Counted from the first letter of the stretch, positions 1-12,670 are shown. The stretch: 64,000 nt of DNA from Symbiodinium natans (GCA_905221605.1 CAJNDS010002513.1:188001-252000); one strand, 5' to 3'. Translations and numbers: made by a program. The notes: a model not told the origin generated them from the sequence alone.

Positions 1-309
1 TGCATACCTTCTCCAAGTTCAAGCAAGGCTCTCCACGTTGATCCCCAGATGCCGGAAGCAGTCCTGAACCCGTTCATCCTGGCACGTGGGCAGCTTCGGG
101 CTTCAGACTATGGGTTCAGGGTTGAGGGTTTAGGGTTGAAGGAATGGGGTTGAAGGAACTGGGAGCTCCGGGCTTCAGGCACGCCTGCACCGCTAACTGT
201 TTTCTGCCACTGGCCCCGCTTGCCCCACTTGCTCTTGGTCTACTGTGTGCGATAGGCTACATGCAGTCCGTGAGGGTTGCATCAGTGGGGTAATGTAGCA
301 TGAGCACGC

Positions 310-3300
310 CTGTATCTCCGCAGCGAACTCCTCATAAGAGAGATCTCCCTCTTGGCCTCGAATTGCAGGTCTGAGGAAGTATGAGGCCCCCGATATGCAG
401 CTACCCATGTCACCGTGTACCTGAACCTGGTGATTGTGAGCCTCTCGCAGGCCTAGGAGTCTTGAAAACACTGATCCGAAGTCCTTCAAGGTCTGTGGTG
501 TTTGTGCTTCCAATGGTAAGTTTAGGCGTTAAAGCGTTCTAGGGCAGAGTTATGAGATTTAGGTTTTGGCTTTCAGGGGTTCCAAGGCATGCAGCTTACT
601 TTGCGGGTAGTACTTGCCTAGCTGACACTCACGACGCACTGCAGGGTAAAAAAAGGCTTGAGGCACAGGGCTCAAGGTTCAAGGCTCATGATGGTTTGGG
701 CTTGCTCAAGGTGACATGCCAAGGCCGAGCAAAGCCATTGCCGACAGCCAATGGCCACCCTCCTCCCCCCTTTCACCACCGCAGCTGAGCAAATCATGTG
801 CAGCGGCGAACTTCCGCAGAACAACTGAAGTGGCAATGTGCTGGCTAGCGGTTCAGCGTGGCTATGGTTCAGCTGAGGTTGTCTAGCGTGGCTGTGCCGT
901 TTAGCAATTCGATGATTGCCAGTGCAAACCCAAGCCCAAGCCCCAATGTCGTGTCATGTCCTGCAGACCAAGGTGCCGGAGTCTAGCTGAGAGAATAGAG
1001 CCAGCACTTTTTTGACCCACATCTTGCGCTTGAGACTCCTAAGTACCCACAGTAAACTCAGCAGAATGCAGTCTCACGTGGTCAAGTGGCCCCATGTTAA
1101 AACAAGTTTTGTGTCTCTGGAGTCTGCTACCAACGACTCGTCTGGCTGCGCAAACGTCCATTTTTGCATGCAAGAGCGCAGTCGACGTACGCTTGCTTTG
1201 GCAACTACGCAAGGCAACAATAGCTCAAAGGCCAAAAATGTCCAAAGCAGTTCTTCAGGCGTGACACGATCAGTATCGATCAGTGCTCAACGCCATACTG
1301 TAGCCGAGACTCAGCGCCGAGCGCTGATGCATTTGTTCTGTTTCGCCCAGTGCCTGCAACACAGCACGTGTGCACTATGTTGAAAATTGCGTATATCGAG
1401 ATCTTCGGTTGCCCCCCGCCCTCCCCATCCGACCATCCGCCTTCCCCCCCACTCCCCCAGCCAAGAATCGAAACAAAAACCGCCCAAACAGACAGACCCT
1501 CCCGCATCCGCATGCTGTCTCCGAAAACATGGGCCTTCGCATTGTCCACAAAAATTCCTGTTATTACCTCAGCTGATGATGCCAATGCACCCAGTGGTGT
1601 TCTCAATATTGCGCTTCGAGTCGACAGTCCCAAGAGTCTTGCTCACAAACATACAATGATATAATAAGACCCGAGGCACATTGATGAAGCAGAACAAGGT
1701 AAAGAACACCTCAGCGCGTACGCAGCCTTTCAAGCCGGCAAAAGCTTGGCAAGTAGCTCTGACGTCAACGTCGAAACTTACGTGTCTGCGCGGCTGCTCT
1801 TTCAAAAGCAAGCAGCAAGCATTTTGGCTGTACGATTCCTGATAGTTACAAATATAAATATGACTTGCTGCTGTCACCACTTTGCTGCACAGGAGCGTAG
1901 ACGCCCATGAAGTAGTCCTTGGGAGGCAATAGTGAATAGTGTGAAACATCAAGCCCGTCGCTCGCCCCTCTCGGTGGAACGAAATGGCCATTCAGTGGGT
2001 CTCCAACCGATGACCTACACTGGTACTGCGCTCTACTCTGCCGATCGATCCTGCAGCAGACCCAGCAGCCTCTCAGTCACCAGTGCTCCAGAATCCCACA
2101 CCTGAAGTGCCCTCTAACCTGGGCAAGTTTCGATGAGCCAACTCATCGGCCCAAGTGGAGAAACAGCATCCTTCCAGTCGATACCTGCTTCAAAACAACC
2201 ACCTGGTGGGTCAGATCTCTTGTTTCAAGTTTGGGGCGCAATCCCCTGGATCCTGCCCAACCCTGTGTCAAAAGCAGGATGGCGCAAGAGATCGTAAGCT
2301 AGTGCAAGCTTGTGCAAAACCAGCCTCCTGAGATGGCCATGAACAGTGTCAGCATGCTTCCTGCCAGAGCAAGACCGCTCGACGAGAAGAACTGTGCGGC
2401 TGCTGGAACTTTGACTCTTCAACTGTCATACAACTCACGTAAAAACATTCTCTGATGTTGTGTGGGGGGATCACAGGATCTCGGGATCTCCCCTCAAAGG
2501 CATGATCAGGGGCAGGAGTCATGTGGCATGCCGTAGCAGCATGTAGGAGACAAATGATCGCAAGTGTATCTCAAAACTATCATTACGAGTATCTGCCCAT
2601 CGGCAGTTTGTAGGCGCACATTAGGCTGTGTCGCCAAGTCACTGCCCAATGTGCCGTAGAACTTGATCACATCATCCGCTCCACCCTCATCTGTCTTGAG
2701 ATGGGCGTATGCCAGTTGCATGAGGGTCACGCCGAAAATGAACCTCGAATCAGAAAGGGTCAAGATTGTGTCAAGAGGCAACCCAGAAGCGAGCAGTGAA
2801 GTTTTGGGCGTGGTTCAAAGATGGATTTCGGCACACGGTTAATCATGGTCAATCAGCCTGCGGACACTGCTTTTGGGGGCAAACCCGGGAACAAAAAGCA
2901 GACAGCTTCACACCCCATCGTAAAGCCCAAAAGATAGTTTCTAAAGATAGTTTCTACCATCTGCAGCCCTCCCTGAATCCCTGAACGGGCAACCCTTCTC
3001 GCATCCCTGGCGCCGGCCAGGGCTCAGCCCAACAACGGCCGGGATATGCCCTACAGGTCCGTCATGCGTGAATCTGATTTACTTCCATTGGTGAACGGTG
3101 TGGAATTTCTGTGGAGTTTTCTAAAGCTTCTAAAGGGGCATTTACCTTACACAGTTTCTCAGAAACTTCGCCGTGTTCTTCACCACATGTCTTCACCGCA
3201 AACTTCGCCGCAGCTTCGCCAACAAACTACGCCACAGGCTTCTCCGCAAACTTCGCCGGGAAACTTCGCCCCAAAACTTCCAGGAGTTCATGAATGCGCT

Positions 3301-6300
3301 ACCACTACAAAGCTTCCGGTGCATCGGAGAAACCTGCACAGCAAGCACTTGCTGACATGTTAATCCATCAAAGCGTCGCCTCAAGCAACTCTCATTCACT
3401 ATAGCAACAGCTACTCACAAGCACATCACTTCACTTGCACCTTACAACTTTCAAAACATGCACACCAATTTCACCATGGGCCACAAGCAAGACTCCGACC
3501 AGAAGCTCTGTTGCAAGATTGCTGACAAACTGTCCCCTGAACCTTACTTACACAAACCAACCTCGACGTGTTCATCGCACCAACGCACTGACGCTTTCAA
3601 GCCCCAAGCTGTTCAGCTTCTACGAGTACCATCTAACTTCCCCCCCTTGCCCGGAAACAAAAGAAGGCACCACTGGATATCGCAGGTGATTCAGTGCACT
3701 GGAACGTTGACAAATCAGCTGGATGCATGGCCAGGAGCATGACTATCGCCAGAAGTATCAGGGCCCAGAAAAGGACTCGCACAGACCTTGGCGCTGTTAG
3801 CATGTCAGCGACTAGTGGGCCAAACTGGGGTAGTCTCTGCGGACGAGCTGCCCTGCAATCCCGTTGACCATCATGCGCAGGTCGCTGCAGAAACGAACCA
3901 CTCGTCTGGGCGAATCGAGAGCCAGTGACTGTGAAACACCGTTTCGTCACTCTTGAGACAGACTGCGATCAACAACTCAGAACCCTACAACTGGATTCTG
4001 AGCCACAGTGGGAACCGTCTAAGCATGCGGCGACACGATTTGCAACCTCCCTTTGTGACGAACATCTTCTGCTGACATGACATGGACCCCCCTGTGCTGT
4101 AACGCTGTATGAATAGCTAAAAGATAAGGCACAGCAATCTCAGGACTCGAACCAGGCGGATCATTCGCAGGAGTCGGAATTGAGAAAGCTCGATGGCGAA
4201 ACCTGTGCACACAGCAAGAACCTACAAAGAACAACGACAACGGATTGATTGCACTCTCCAGACTCAGAAGTACGTAGTCAACATGGATCAACGTGTGCCA
4301 ATGCTTTGACGCGTCTCATATCATGCCTACTGGCCCGTCACAAGACGGTTGTTTCTGGGCTAATGCTGCTGACGCCCTGGCACCTAGAAGCACAATCGCT
4401 TCATCCGCAGTTGAGATTGCCTTGGCAATGAGCGACAAAGGATCCGCAGGACAAACAAGTACAGACATGGCAGCATGTGGCAACTGCCTAAACCAAGACG
4501 AAAGTGCACTGAAGAAATCCAGCTGAGGTGCGACAAAGAAGGTATCTGTCCAGTTCCAGCCCCACCTGCTTGACTTCTTCTGCGGTAAGTACGCGACCAC
4601 ATCCAGGCACAAACGTCTACTTGGCAATGCCGAAAGCTGCGCCAAACACAAACACTCTACTGGATGCGTGACGAAACAGTCGCTGAGACCAGCCGCTCCG
4701 GGTTGCTCGTGCTGAAGAACATCACGCCGTCAGCAAGTACACGGACGAAGAGCTCCAACAGGAAAGCCACGCACCATGTGACGTCAAAGATGCGGAACAA
4801 GACCTAGGTAGTGCTCGGGCAAGAACATGCTGCTTCGTGCTCGGCTTGATGGGCTTGCTTGTACAGACTGGAGTCCGAAACAAGTCTTCTGTGCAACTGT
4901 GAGGCGTGCGGCTCCTTGGCAAAAGTTGCAGCAAACTCAACTGCGAAACTCCAGCGTTGAAAGGAGAAGCTTGGGTAGTATAGCTTAAAACTGAAACACC
5001 TTTCCATCGGCTGCTAGCTGTCTGCGCCAGCTGGCTAGCCGCAAGCTGGGAAATAATACAATGTTGTAAGCCTGTTGAGGAAACACGAACTCACCACCAA
5101 CATTTTCAGAGCTTGCAAGGATTCGCAAGGGGCCAGATCACACGAAAGCACAGTTTGCGGACGTCTGACGTCTGACGTCTGACCTCTGCAGCAAAAAGAA
5201 GTTGTCTGTAACTTGAGCCACAACTAAAGGAATCCCAGCTGCTGAGTGAATGTCCTGCATTGCCATGTGCGTTTCCACACCCAGGGTTGCTGAAGATGCC
5301 AGCAACGTGGCCATGACCAGCAGCTCAAAGCGCGCATTGCGCACTAAGAGGTGACAGATGCCTTGGGCAGCACGATGATATGTATATATATATATATAGT
5401 TTTTTAACTTATTTGTTTATTCATTTTTCTCATCTCTTGATTTATACATATATATTATATATATGTATTCAGATCAGCGTGAGGTTGTAGCCAGAGTCTA
5501 GGAGCACAGCCAGAAACGAATTTACTCACTTCTCGGCCACTTGCTTCGTTGTGTCGGGGTGCGTCTGTGCCACGGCAGTGCCATCTCCTGACACGAGAGC
5601 CGTCGACATCGAGAGGCAAGAACGAGCGCAGTACATCTTCAGGAGATTCATCTCTGAAAGCCGGGGCAACAATTACCATGCTGCGAGCTTGCTGCGCATG
5701 TTGCGTAGTATTCTTGCAAGCTGCTCGTACACCATCCGAGACAAGCTGGCGAGCCCTCAAGCTGTCTTTTCGTTTTGTTGTTTCTGTGCTTCTGCCGCCG
5801 ACTCACTTCAGCGCACAATTTTGCGCCGTCACTCGATTTCTGCACGGAGCCCATGCAAGCAAGTTTTGACCCTTGCTCATATATATATATATACACATAT
5901 GTATGCACTTGAGCTACTATATCTTGACCTTGGTGATTGGTGTTGCCGTGTTCTTTCCGACTGATATCATCCTTTTTGATGTTTTCATTTGGTCACGCAC
6001 ATCTTGTAATATGCTGGCTCGCTTTCCGCAAGTTCCGATTGCGACACGCGATGGTTCAAGAACTCGTCTCTCTTGAACAAGCGTCTGAACCATATGACAA
6101 AGCTGATTATGCACGTGCATGTGCGCACGACGCGTGTAACGACTCGAAATTGCAGCCAAGGAGCATCCACCTGAATCGTCGTCACCGACTTTGCAAGCTT
6201 GATCGGAGTTCCAGAACCTCACTGCGCCAGTTGTAGGATACTTGAACCCATGAGTGGATTGAACGAATAGGGAAGGTGGATTCCTCCAAACCCGACATGG

Positions 6301-9300
6301 CGTCTTGTGCAGACAAGTGAGACATGACATAAAAGAAACCGCCGGAGATGGTAGCTCCTAGCTGAAGCACATGATGTAAACAATGGAAAACACCAGACAC
6401 CATGCCAAGGAGCCCCTCTTCGTGCTTACACTCCTCGGTCTGTGACTCCAGGAAAATCGGTGCGGAACGATTACTTCTTGAGGCACTCTGAGCCGCCGTG
6501 ACTGGCAGTGAACCCACAGCTAGAACTAGAGGATGCGTGACTCGTACTCCTGGACAAAGAGCAACCGTTGCACCGTTGCACCTTTACTCCAACTAGCATA
6601 ATCTTCTTGGTCCGCTCTGAGGGTCCGCTGTGCCCTTATCAATTGCCTCGAAGGGTCGTTGCCGTCTTGCAGAACGACACCCTCAGCGTGGGCCCTTCTC
6701 GTGGCAGACTCCCCTGCAACTTATCCAGGCATGTGCAAGGCCTTCAGCATGTTGAAGTGTGAGTACTGCTAGCTGCTAGGTGAAGCAACAAGCTCAAGTG
6801 TCACGGCCTCGCTCGTCTCGCCTTTACACGCGCTCCTGAGCTCGAGACAGCAAGCCGACGAGTTTAGCTTGCAAGGACCCTACAGCGCTGTAGGGATCTT
6901 CAATAACGTGTGGAATATTGTGGCGTGGTTGCAAAATGATGCGGGGGAGCTTAGGCCACACGTATTTGTCGTGTGTTGACTTGATTCCAAGACGCAGGCA
7001 AAACTTCGCCCCTCATTTGTGATATCTCCTCCCTGATATACGCGAGTGTGTACGATTGTCTTTCATGTCTTTCAGCTAGCCCTGTCACCTGCACCCGGGG
7101 GTCCACCAGGACAACGCGAACGTGTGAGTGATGCATCTGTCCTTGTGCTAGCCACAACCTGCCCCCCTGTGCTGATTTTAACATCCCTCCCAGTAGTGGT
7201 CTACGCATCCCCCCCCCCTATCGAATACATTACGCAAAGGTTTTAATGTATTGGAACCCCCCGCTGGGAGGGTGGTCAAATCTGCAGGAGGGATTGGCAG
7301 CCATGCTAAAACATGCAGATGAGGCATCATTGTGCTATGCTTGCACAGCTCACACATTTTTTGGTTGGTAGGGTTTAGGGAGTTTAGGGAGTTCAGGGAG
7401 TTTAGGGAGTTTAGGGAATTTAGGGAGTTTAGGGAGTTTAGGGAGTTTAGGGAGTTTAGGGAGTTTAGGGAGTTTAGGGAGTTTAGGGAGTTTAGGGAGT
7501 TTAGGGAGTTTAGGGAGTTTAGGGAGTTTAGGGAGTTTAGGCTTTAGCGCTTAGCGTTTAGGGTTTAGGGTTTACGGTTTAGGGTTTAGAGTTTCGGGTT
7601 TCGGGCCTAGGGTTTAGGGTTTAGGGTTTCGAGTTTGGGGAGGGTCAGCCAATACATTTCCTGTCTCGCTATTCCTAGGAAACCCAGGCAGTAATGCATC
7701 GGACCCCCAACCACCCCACCCCCCCCCTCCAATACATTATAAAGTAGGATGTTCCCTCCCAGCAGTGGTGTAGCCCCCATCGAACACATTAAGGTTTTAA
7801 TGTATTGGAACCCCCTCTGCTAAAACATGCAGATGAGGCATCCTTGCGCTATGCTTGCACAGCTCATGCATTTTTGTTGGTAGGGTTTAGGGTTTAGGGA
7901 GTTTAGGGTTGAAGCGTTTAGCGTTTAGCGTTTAGCGTTTAGCGTTTAGCGTTTAGCGTTTAGCGTTTAGCCTTTAGCGTTTAGGCTTTAGCATGCTTTA
8001 GCGTTTAGGCTTTAGCGTTTTGCGTTTAGGGTTTTGGGTTTACGGTTTAGGGTTTAGAGTTTTGGGTTTCGGGCCTAGGGTTTCGGGTTTAGGGTTTCGA
8101 GTTTGGGGAGGGTCAGCCAATACATTTCCTGTCTCGCTATTCCTGGGAAACCCAGGCAGTAATGCATCGGACCCCCCAACCACCCACCCCCCTCCAATAC
8201 ATTATAAAGTAGGAGGGATATTTTAACCACTGTGCCTGCAGTGGTGCAGCAAAGTGCAGAAGGGCCGAGCAACGAGCGAGCGAGAGAGAGCGGAGCGCGA
8301 GGGGGAGAGAGGGAAGAAGAACAACAACGAAAAATGCAATATAAACAATGCAGTGATGCTGTCGGGACGATGAGCCTATGTCAGCCTTGCGTGATGTTGC
8401 AACTACAAGATTGACTGTGCGGGCCGATTGGGTCGGAAACATGGATTTGCCAAGACTCTGCTTTGCCATGATCTCGGCAGGGACATAAGCATTTTGTCGT
8501 AAACCTGTGGCGGGAAAAGGTGCTTTGAACCAAAGGCACCATCACCACACCTCGCAACTGTTACCCCATCAAAATTCACTCACACAGGATCAGCACTTCA
8601 TCCACATTCACTGACAGTGCACGCTGCAAGATAACTCTCAAACGTCGCACTGCGCAAGCTGAGCTCGCAACTGCTGCCGGCAATTACGTGTTGAGGACCT
8701 GAGTCTCTTCGCAGCTTTGGCTGTCGAAAGCGCACGGGTCGGCGCAGCTGTGTGATTGAAAGACTGGCGACAACTTGACAACTCCATCAGTGGCAGCTGT
8801 TCTTTGGTGTCATAAGGCATTGTTGTGGGCATCGCTTCCCTGCTGCTGTGAGACAGCCCGTCCATGCCAGACATGCTAGCCAGCTTCATCTGCACTGTTG
8901 ATGGGCCTCTTGGCTGTCTAGATCATTTCATGCACCCGCCCGTCCCCTGTGTGCGTTCTGAGCATCTTGTGGCGCGTGCATCCAAAGCTCAAAGCGTTCC
9001 AGGCACAAACATGCACAAACAAAGCTCCCGAAGAGGCGCTATCCGCTGCCACTTGGATGGGGAATAGCACTTCCTGGCTCACAGAGGGCATGCCCGACCC
9101 GGCTTTTAAAGTTTTAAAGGCTTTGAAAGGATGACGAGACCGAAGAAACCAGCGCCGGGACATTTCGGTCCTCTGCATTGACGCAGCCAGGCTGGTCAAG
9201 AGGACTCCCGCTCAAAGGTCTCCTGATCTGCCAACAGCATTACCATGATCCGGCACTTTTGAGTCTCTTGTGGGGCATCGCCCAAGTTCCACGGCTGGCG

Positions 9301-9638
9301 TGGTTGCTACTTGTTTTGTGACTGTTACGGGTGCAAGACCCCAACTGCGGAGCTAAACTTAACTCAGCTGTTCAACTGTTCAACATGTCATTTTCAACTT
9401 AAGCTGCTTTGACTTGCAAAATATCTCGACAGGCGCCTGGTGCTACTACATCGACGTTTGTTCTTGCATCTTGTTTCCTGGCATATGCCGCATAATTAGC
9501 ATGATTAGCCCGCCCCTCTTGTCTTCAGCCCCACTTCAGCTTGGATTCAAGGGCACGAGCTGGTGCTGAACCTCAAGAACTCGCTGTTCAAGTGCTGCGA
9601 GTTGATCGCGCACAGCCTGCACGCGTCGCTTGATGAAG
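310..9638 (-). CDS. Voltage-gated cation channel with EF-hand, multi-exon, 3' end beyond window
   Basis: A six-helix voltage-gated ion channel subunit of the plasma membrane, read on the minus strand from short exons. S1: 5255-5343 (RFELLVMATLLAS). S2: 4694-4803 (FRIFDVTWCVAFLLELFVRV, then NPER). S3 start: about 4521-4565 (WGWNWTDTFF). End of S4 and S4-S5 linker: 3852-3905 (RVVRFCSDLRMMVNGIAG). S5: 3732-3786 (SVRVLFWALILLAIVMLL). Pre-pore: 2646-2743. Pore: 2325-2360 and 2151-2184, which join to GSMLTLFMAISGG and IDWKDAVSPL. S6: 1680-1709 and 1535-1567 (VFFTLFCFIN, VITGIFVDNAK). C-terminal EF-hand-like loop: 453-483 and 310-356 (GDLSYEEFAAEI). The phases I could check join in frame. Most donors are GC, others GT or GA. 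The architecture matches single-domain protist cation channels. The main S4 arginine exon was not found. Exons near 8.6-8.9 kb and 9.6 kb are assigned as N-terminus with less certainty. Confidence 0.82.
3160..3285. repeat. Short minisatellite, CGCAAACTTCGC-type unit
   Basis: Variants of a roughly 12-15 bp unit (AAACTTCGCCG, with AACTACGCCA and GGCTTCTCCG) recur about eight times on the plus strand. It lies between the pre-pore and S5 exons of the channel, so it is intronic. The open frames seen here in three phases are products of the repeat. Confidence 0.6.
5376..5470. repeat. AT dinucleotide microsatellites flanking an AT-rich stretch
   Basis: Two TA-rich runs (about 5377-5396 and 5446-5466) bracket a T-rich spacer. 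A third AT run lies at 5878-5900. They lie upstream of the S1 exon, in an intron or 5' region. Confidence 0.7.
7178..8245. repeat. Tandem pair of segments carrying telomere-like arrays
   Basis: Two diverged copies (about 7178-7745 and 7745-8245) share the same order: a CCCTCCCAG(T/C)AGTGGT start, AATGTATTGGAACCCC, a stretch with AAACATGCAGATGAGGCATC, an array of TTTAGGG-like units, then a block from AGGGTCAGCCAATACATTTC to CCCCTCCAATACATT. The first array is about 18 copies of GGGAGTTTA (7373-7545). The second has GTTTAGC heptamers (7915-7975), then mixed TTTAGGG units. AATGTATTGG at one end and CCAATACATT at the other form a short inverted pair around each array. No gene is supported here. 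The long REF-repeat reading frame is a translation of the array. Confidence 0.78.
8640..8880 (-). CDS. Possible N-terminal linker exon of the channel
   Basis: The minus-strand frame is open across this stretch and reads as a hydrophilic segment with Ser/Thr/Ala and a basic end (AKAAKRLRSSTR). It sits between the coiled-coil exon near 9.6 kb and S1 at 5.3 kb, where channels of this type carry a low-conservation cytoplasmic linker. There is no conserved motif and the splice borders are not clear. Assignment rests on position, strand and composition only. Confidence 0.28.
9557..9638 (-). CDS. Probable N-terminal coiled-coil exon of the channel gene
   Basis: Read on the minus strand after a CCACAG acceptor, this block gives a heptad-like run (RRVQAVRDQLAALEQRVLEV, then QHQL) and stops at a GT donor. 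Coiled coils before S1 are usual in dinoflagellate channels of this kind, and the exon lies upstream of S1 on the same strand, so I assign it to the channel. The opposite strand is also open here (9563-9808, plus) and gives a plausible hydrophobic peptide, so the strand choice is an inference. About 4.2 kb separates this exon from S1. The only other candidate between them is an open stretch at 8640-8880 (minus), rich in Ser, Thr and Ala, that could be the linker between coiled coil and membrane domain. Confidence 0.42.
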
Positions 9639-12600
9639 CTGTGGCAGGAATTGCCGCCCTCTTCATTTTGCATGTAAGAGTTGCACTTAAGAGCGGCCGG
9701 CATGTGAACTTTTTAAAGGTATCTCAGACGTTCTCTTGCAAGATGTTGCGAAAACATGTGATACCTCGTATCGCACTTCCTTGGTCATGGCCAATGCTGA
9801 TTGGCTAGCTTGTACTTCCATCTGCCAAGGCAAGACTTCTGCGAAGCATCCCCAAGTCCCCAAGCAACGCCCAGCACCTTTTCCTGGCCTTTGTTGTGCC
9901 AATGGCACGAAATGACAAGACGGCAGGCCGTATCGATTGCAAGAGGACCACACCAGACATCAGACTAGTAAACTGACATGTGCAAAAGCTCTCCAGTTTT
10001 TGTTAGTTGGGGGGGGGTTTGCTAAAGTCCCACTCTCAACTCTTGAGTCATGTTAACCCGAAGTCCCTCATTTGTAGACCTTTCCTAGTCGATGCAGTAC
10101 ATGCTAGGAATCACACCTTCTGCCCTCACACGGCCTGGTCCTGTGTGGAGAAGTGAGCTGGGTTGTCCAGATCTTCTCCATCTAATAAAACCTCAGAGTC
10201 ACCCTCGACTCAAGCATTAGTGGCAATTGCGGCCCGCGCAGCAGGACGAAAATCGCATCTCCCAGCTGCGGGCACCCGCAGCATTGCATACCTACAGTAT
10301 TGCATTGCTCATTTGTGCTTGATGCCTGGGGCATAGGGGCATCGTGCGACTTTGCCCACTGCACGACGGAAAAGCACAACGACATTCTTCGAGGTCCAGA
10401 AAGGAGTGAGAGGATGGGCTTGGAGTCTGGAAACCTAAGCCTCACTTCAACCTGCTGAATGTGTTAACCCTGTGTGGTGTCATACGGCACGAAGGAGCCC
10501 TCCCAAAACAACCTCCTCAAGCCTGCCTCGTCCTTCCTGGACCTTTGTTTGACTGGCGGAAGTGTCGCTGGGCAAGCGCCGTTTGTTAAAAACAGCGTGA
10601 GGGGCGTCGGCCTTCGGCCTGACATGCCCCCAGCCGCTTCTGTCCGAACTTCGATAGACCGAAAAAGGACACATCAGAAACATCGCGCGAGTCTCAAACA
10701 GGCATCTCTATGGTCTCCTCATCAACCTCTGGCTCAGACATCTCAGACTGCGTCTGCGCAAACCGCGCAACAATAAAATCTGCGCTGCCTTGGCAGCAAA
10801 AACTCCATGCAATCTCTTTACCAGCAAAGAGCAAAATCACCTTCCGGTCTAACACGAGAAACTACGCCGGAGTATCTTGTGGGAAGCCAAGTGACCTCGC
10901 GGCTCCTTGCCCGAATAGTATGGCTTCTGACCCAGAACGACTGTGCTATACCTGCCTCCGTCCCTTTTGGTCTTGTTCCTACTTCGACGCTGGCTCTGTG
11001 CTGAGACCGCTCGTGATGGGTTGTGATCATTGTCACGGACAGGGGGCCTTGGGTCGGTTGCTGTGTGCTGGCTTTTTGAGACACGGTTGGTCCTGCATTC
11101 TGCCGCCTTTTAAGCAAACTTACTCCTTTCTTGATGAGCCTGTCTCTTCGCTCCGCTCCTGGTCTCTTTTCATGGCTTTGCGTGCTGTTGACCAATGTTC
11201 TCTCCATTTCCTGCCTTGAGGGGCACTGACTCTGTCCCTTGGCTGATCTCGGGTTCGCACTCTATTAGTGGCCATTTCGCTTTCGCTCCGTTCCTGCTCT
11301 CTTTTTGAAGGGACCTTGGTTGCCCTATTTAATTCGTTCTCTGCGGTCGTGGAGACATGCGATTCTCAGAACTGTCGCAAATCACCTGGGGCGGTTTCTT
11401 GTTCGAATCGTGGAACGTACAAAACGTGAGAAACTACGTGGGGAGGAATGTGCGAAGCCGTCGCGAATCGTTTCTTGGAACGTGCACAAACGTCGTAAAA
11501 CCCGTCGGTTGGGGTGGTTTCGTTTTCGTGGGGTGGCTACCCTTGTCGTCCCGTGGAACGTATACCAATGCATGCCAACGTCACAAGTTACCCGGGGTGG
11601 GATCGTTTTCGTTGTCTCTTGGAACATACGAAAACATCACAACCCATCTGGGATGATCCAGCAACACCTGCACTCTCTGCGACGCAGCAGTGCGCAACAT
11701 CCACTACAGCCATGCAAGGCCTTTGGCAAACCAGGCGCGGGTTGTCGCTATCTCCTCCAGGACGGACTCCATCGGGGTCACTGGAGGCAGATTGTCATGG
11801 CTGTGACTGGACAGACCTGGAATTCTGTGCTGGCACCAAGCAAACTAGCAATTCTTGCGATCAATGGCGGCGACGATGCTGGTGAAAGTACATGGCCGAA
11901 GATGTGCGACAGAGACCAAGATCGCCTGACTTGTCCAGCCAGGCGGCTTAATCCACTTGGGCTGGGGCTTGCGAGGCCTGCCGGTGCCGAGACGCTTACC
12001 AAATCCAGCACCAGACAACCTCCAGAATGTCCTAAACCATCCCGTGGGGGCTGAACAACTTAAATGCCAGCCGAAACCCTTCTGCAACTCGACTGCATGG
12101 CAAATCAGCCAGACGGCACCCGCCAAACTCAGATGACAGCAGGAGGCCTTCGGCGAGGTTTGTGGGAAACGAGGGGCTTGCAGAGGCAGAGCTCGGTGTA
12201 TCAGTCGAATAAAAGTTGCTTGGATCCTTGGTGCAATGCCTTCCGACCATACTTCCGAGCAAGCATTTGCTGACTGCTGCTTCTTGATGCTTCTCGCGAT
12301 TTGCAATGCGCACGACGCTGAATTTAACCCAACAAGCCCAACACCAAAGACTCGATGCCAAGTCAACACCTCCATCATGCCTCCCACGCCGCTTTTGTCT
12401 TGGTGTTTGTGTTATACTCTGTTGCAGCTGCTAGAGAAGGTGTTGCTGCACATGATGCTTGAAGCTGAAGCGTTCTCCTTATCTTCGCTGGGATTCATCT
12501 GAAAGTATGACAGCAGTGTGAGAAAGCCCTTAGCAAAGGGTCGACGGACTCGTCTTGCTGCAAGTCCAAGGCCAATCCCTCCGCACTGTTCTCGTATTTC

Positions 12601-12670
12601 CTGAACCTGAAGAATCGCAGGACATGGTGGATGACAGGATTGTGAAGTGACTGCAACACCGCAGTCTGCC
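9639..12670. other. Region between the channel and the receptor-like gene; no supported exon except low-complexity frames
   Basis: About 3 kb with long open frames on both strands (10710-11219 plus, 11305-12054 plus, 11845-12387 minus) but no recognised motif, and reading frames that overlap on both strands. It holds the minisatellite at 11.34-11.66 kb and a pair of similar 28-bp stretches near 11150 and 11283. The missing C-terminal exon of the receptor-like gene may lie in its right-hand part. Confidence 0.4.
11340..11655. repeat. Degenerate minisatellite, about 65-bp unit
   Basis: The phrase TGGAACGTACAAAACGT and variants recur at about 11411, 11476, 11554 and 11618, with GGGTGGTTTCGTTTTCGT-type sequence between them. 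Spacing is 64-78 bp. It makes a plus-strand frame with repeated SWN(V/I) motifs that I regard as a by-product of the repeat rather than a gene. Confidence 0.65.

Noticed and set aside
7332-7547. Frame of repeated REF tripeptides
   Set aside because: Produced by the 9-bp GGGAGTTTA array; no start context, no homologue.
10710-12054. Plus-strand frames of 169 and 249 codons
   Set aside because: No family motif, overlap with a minisatellite, and on the strand opposite to all supported genes.
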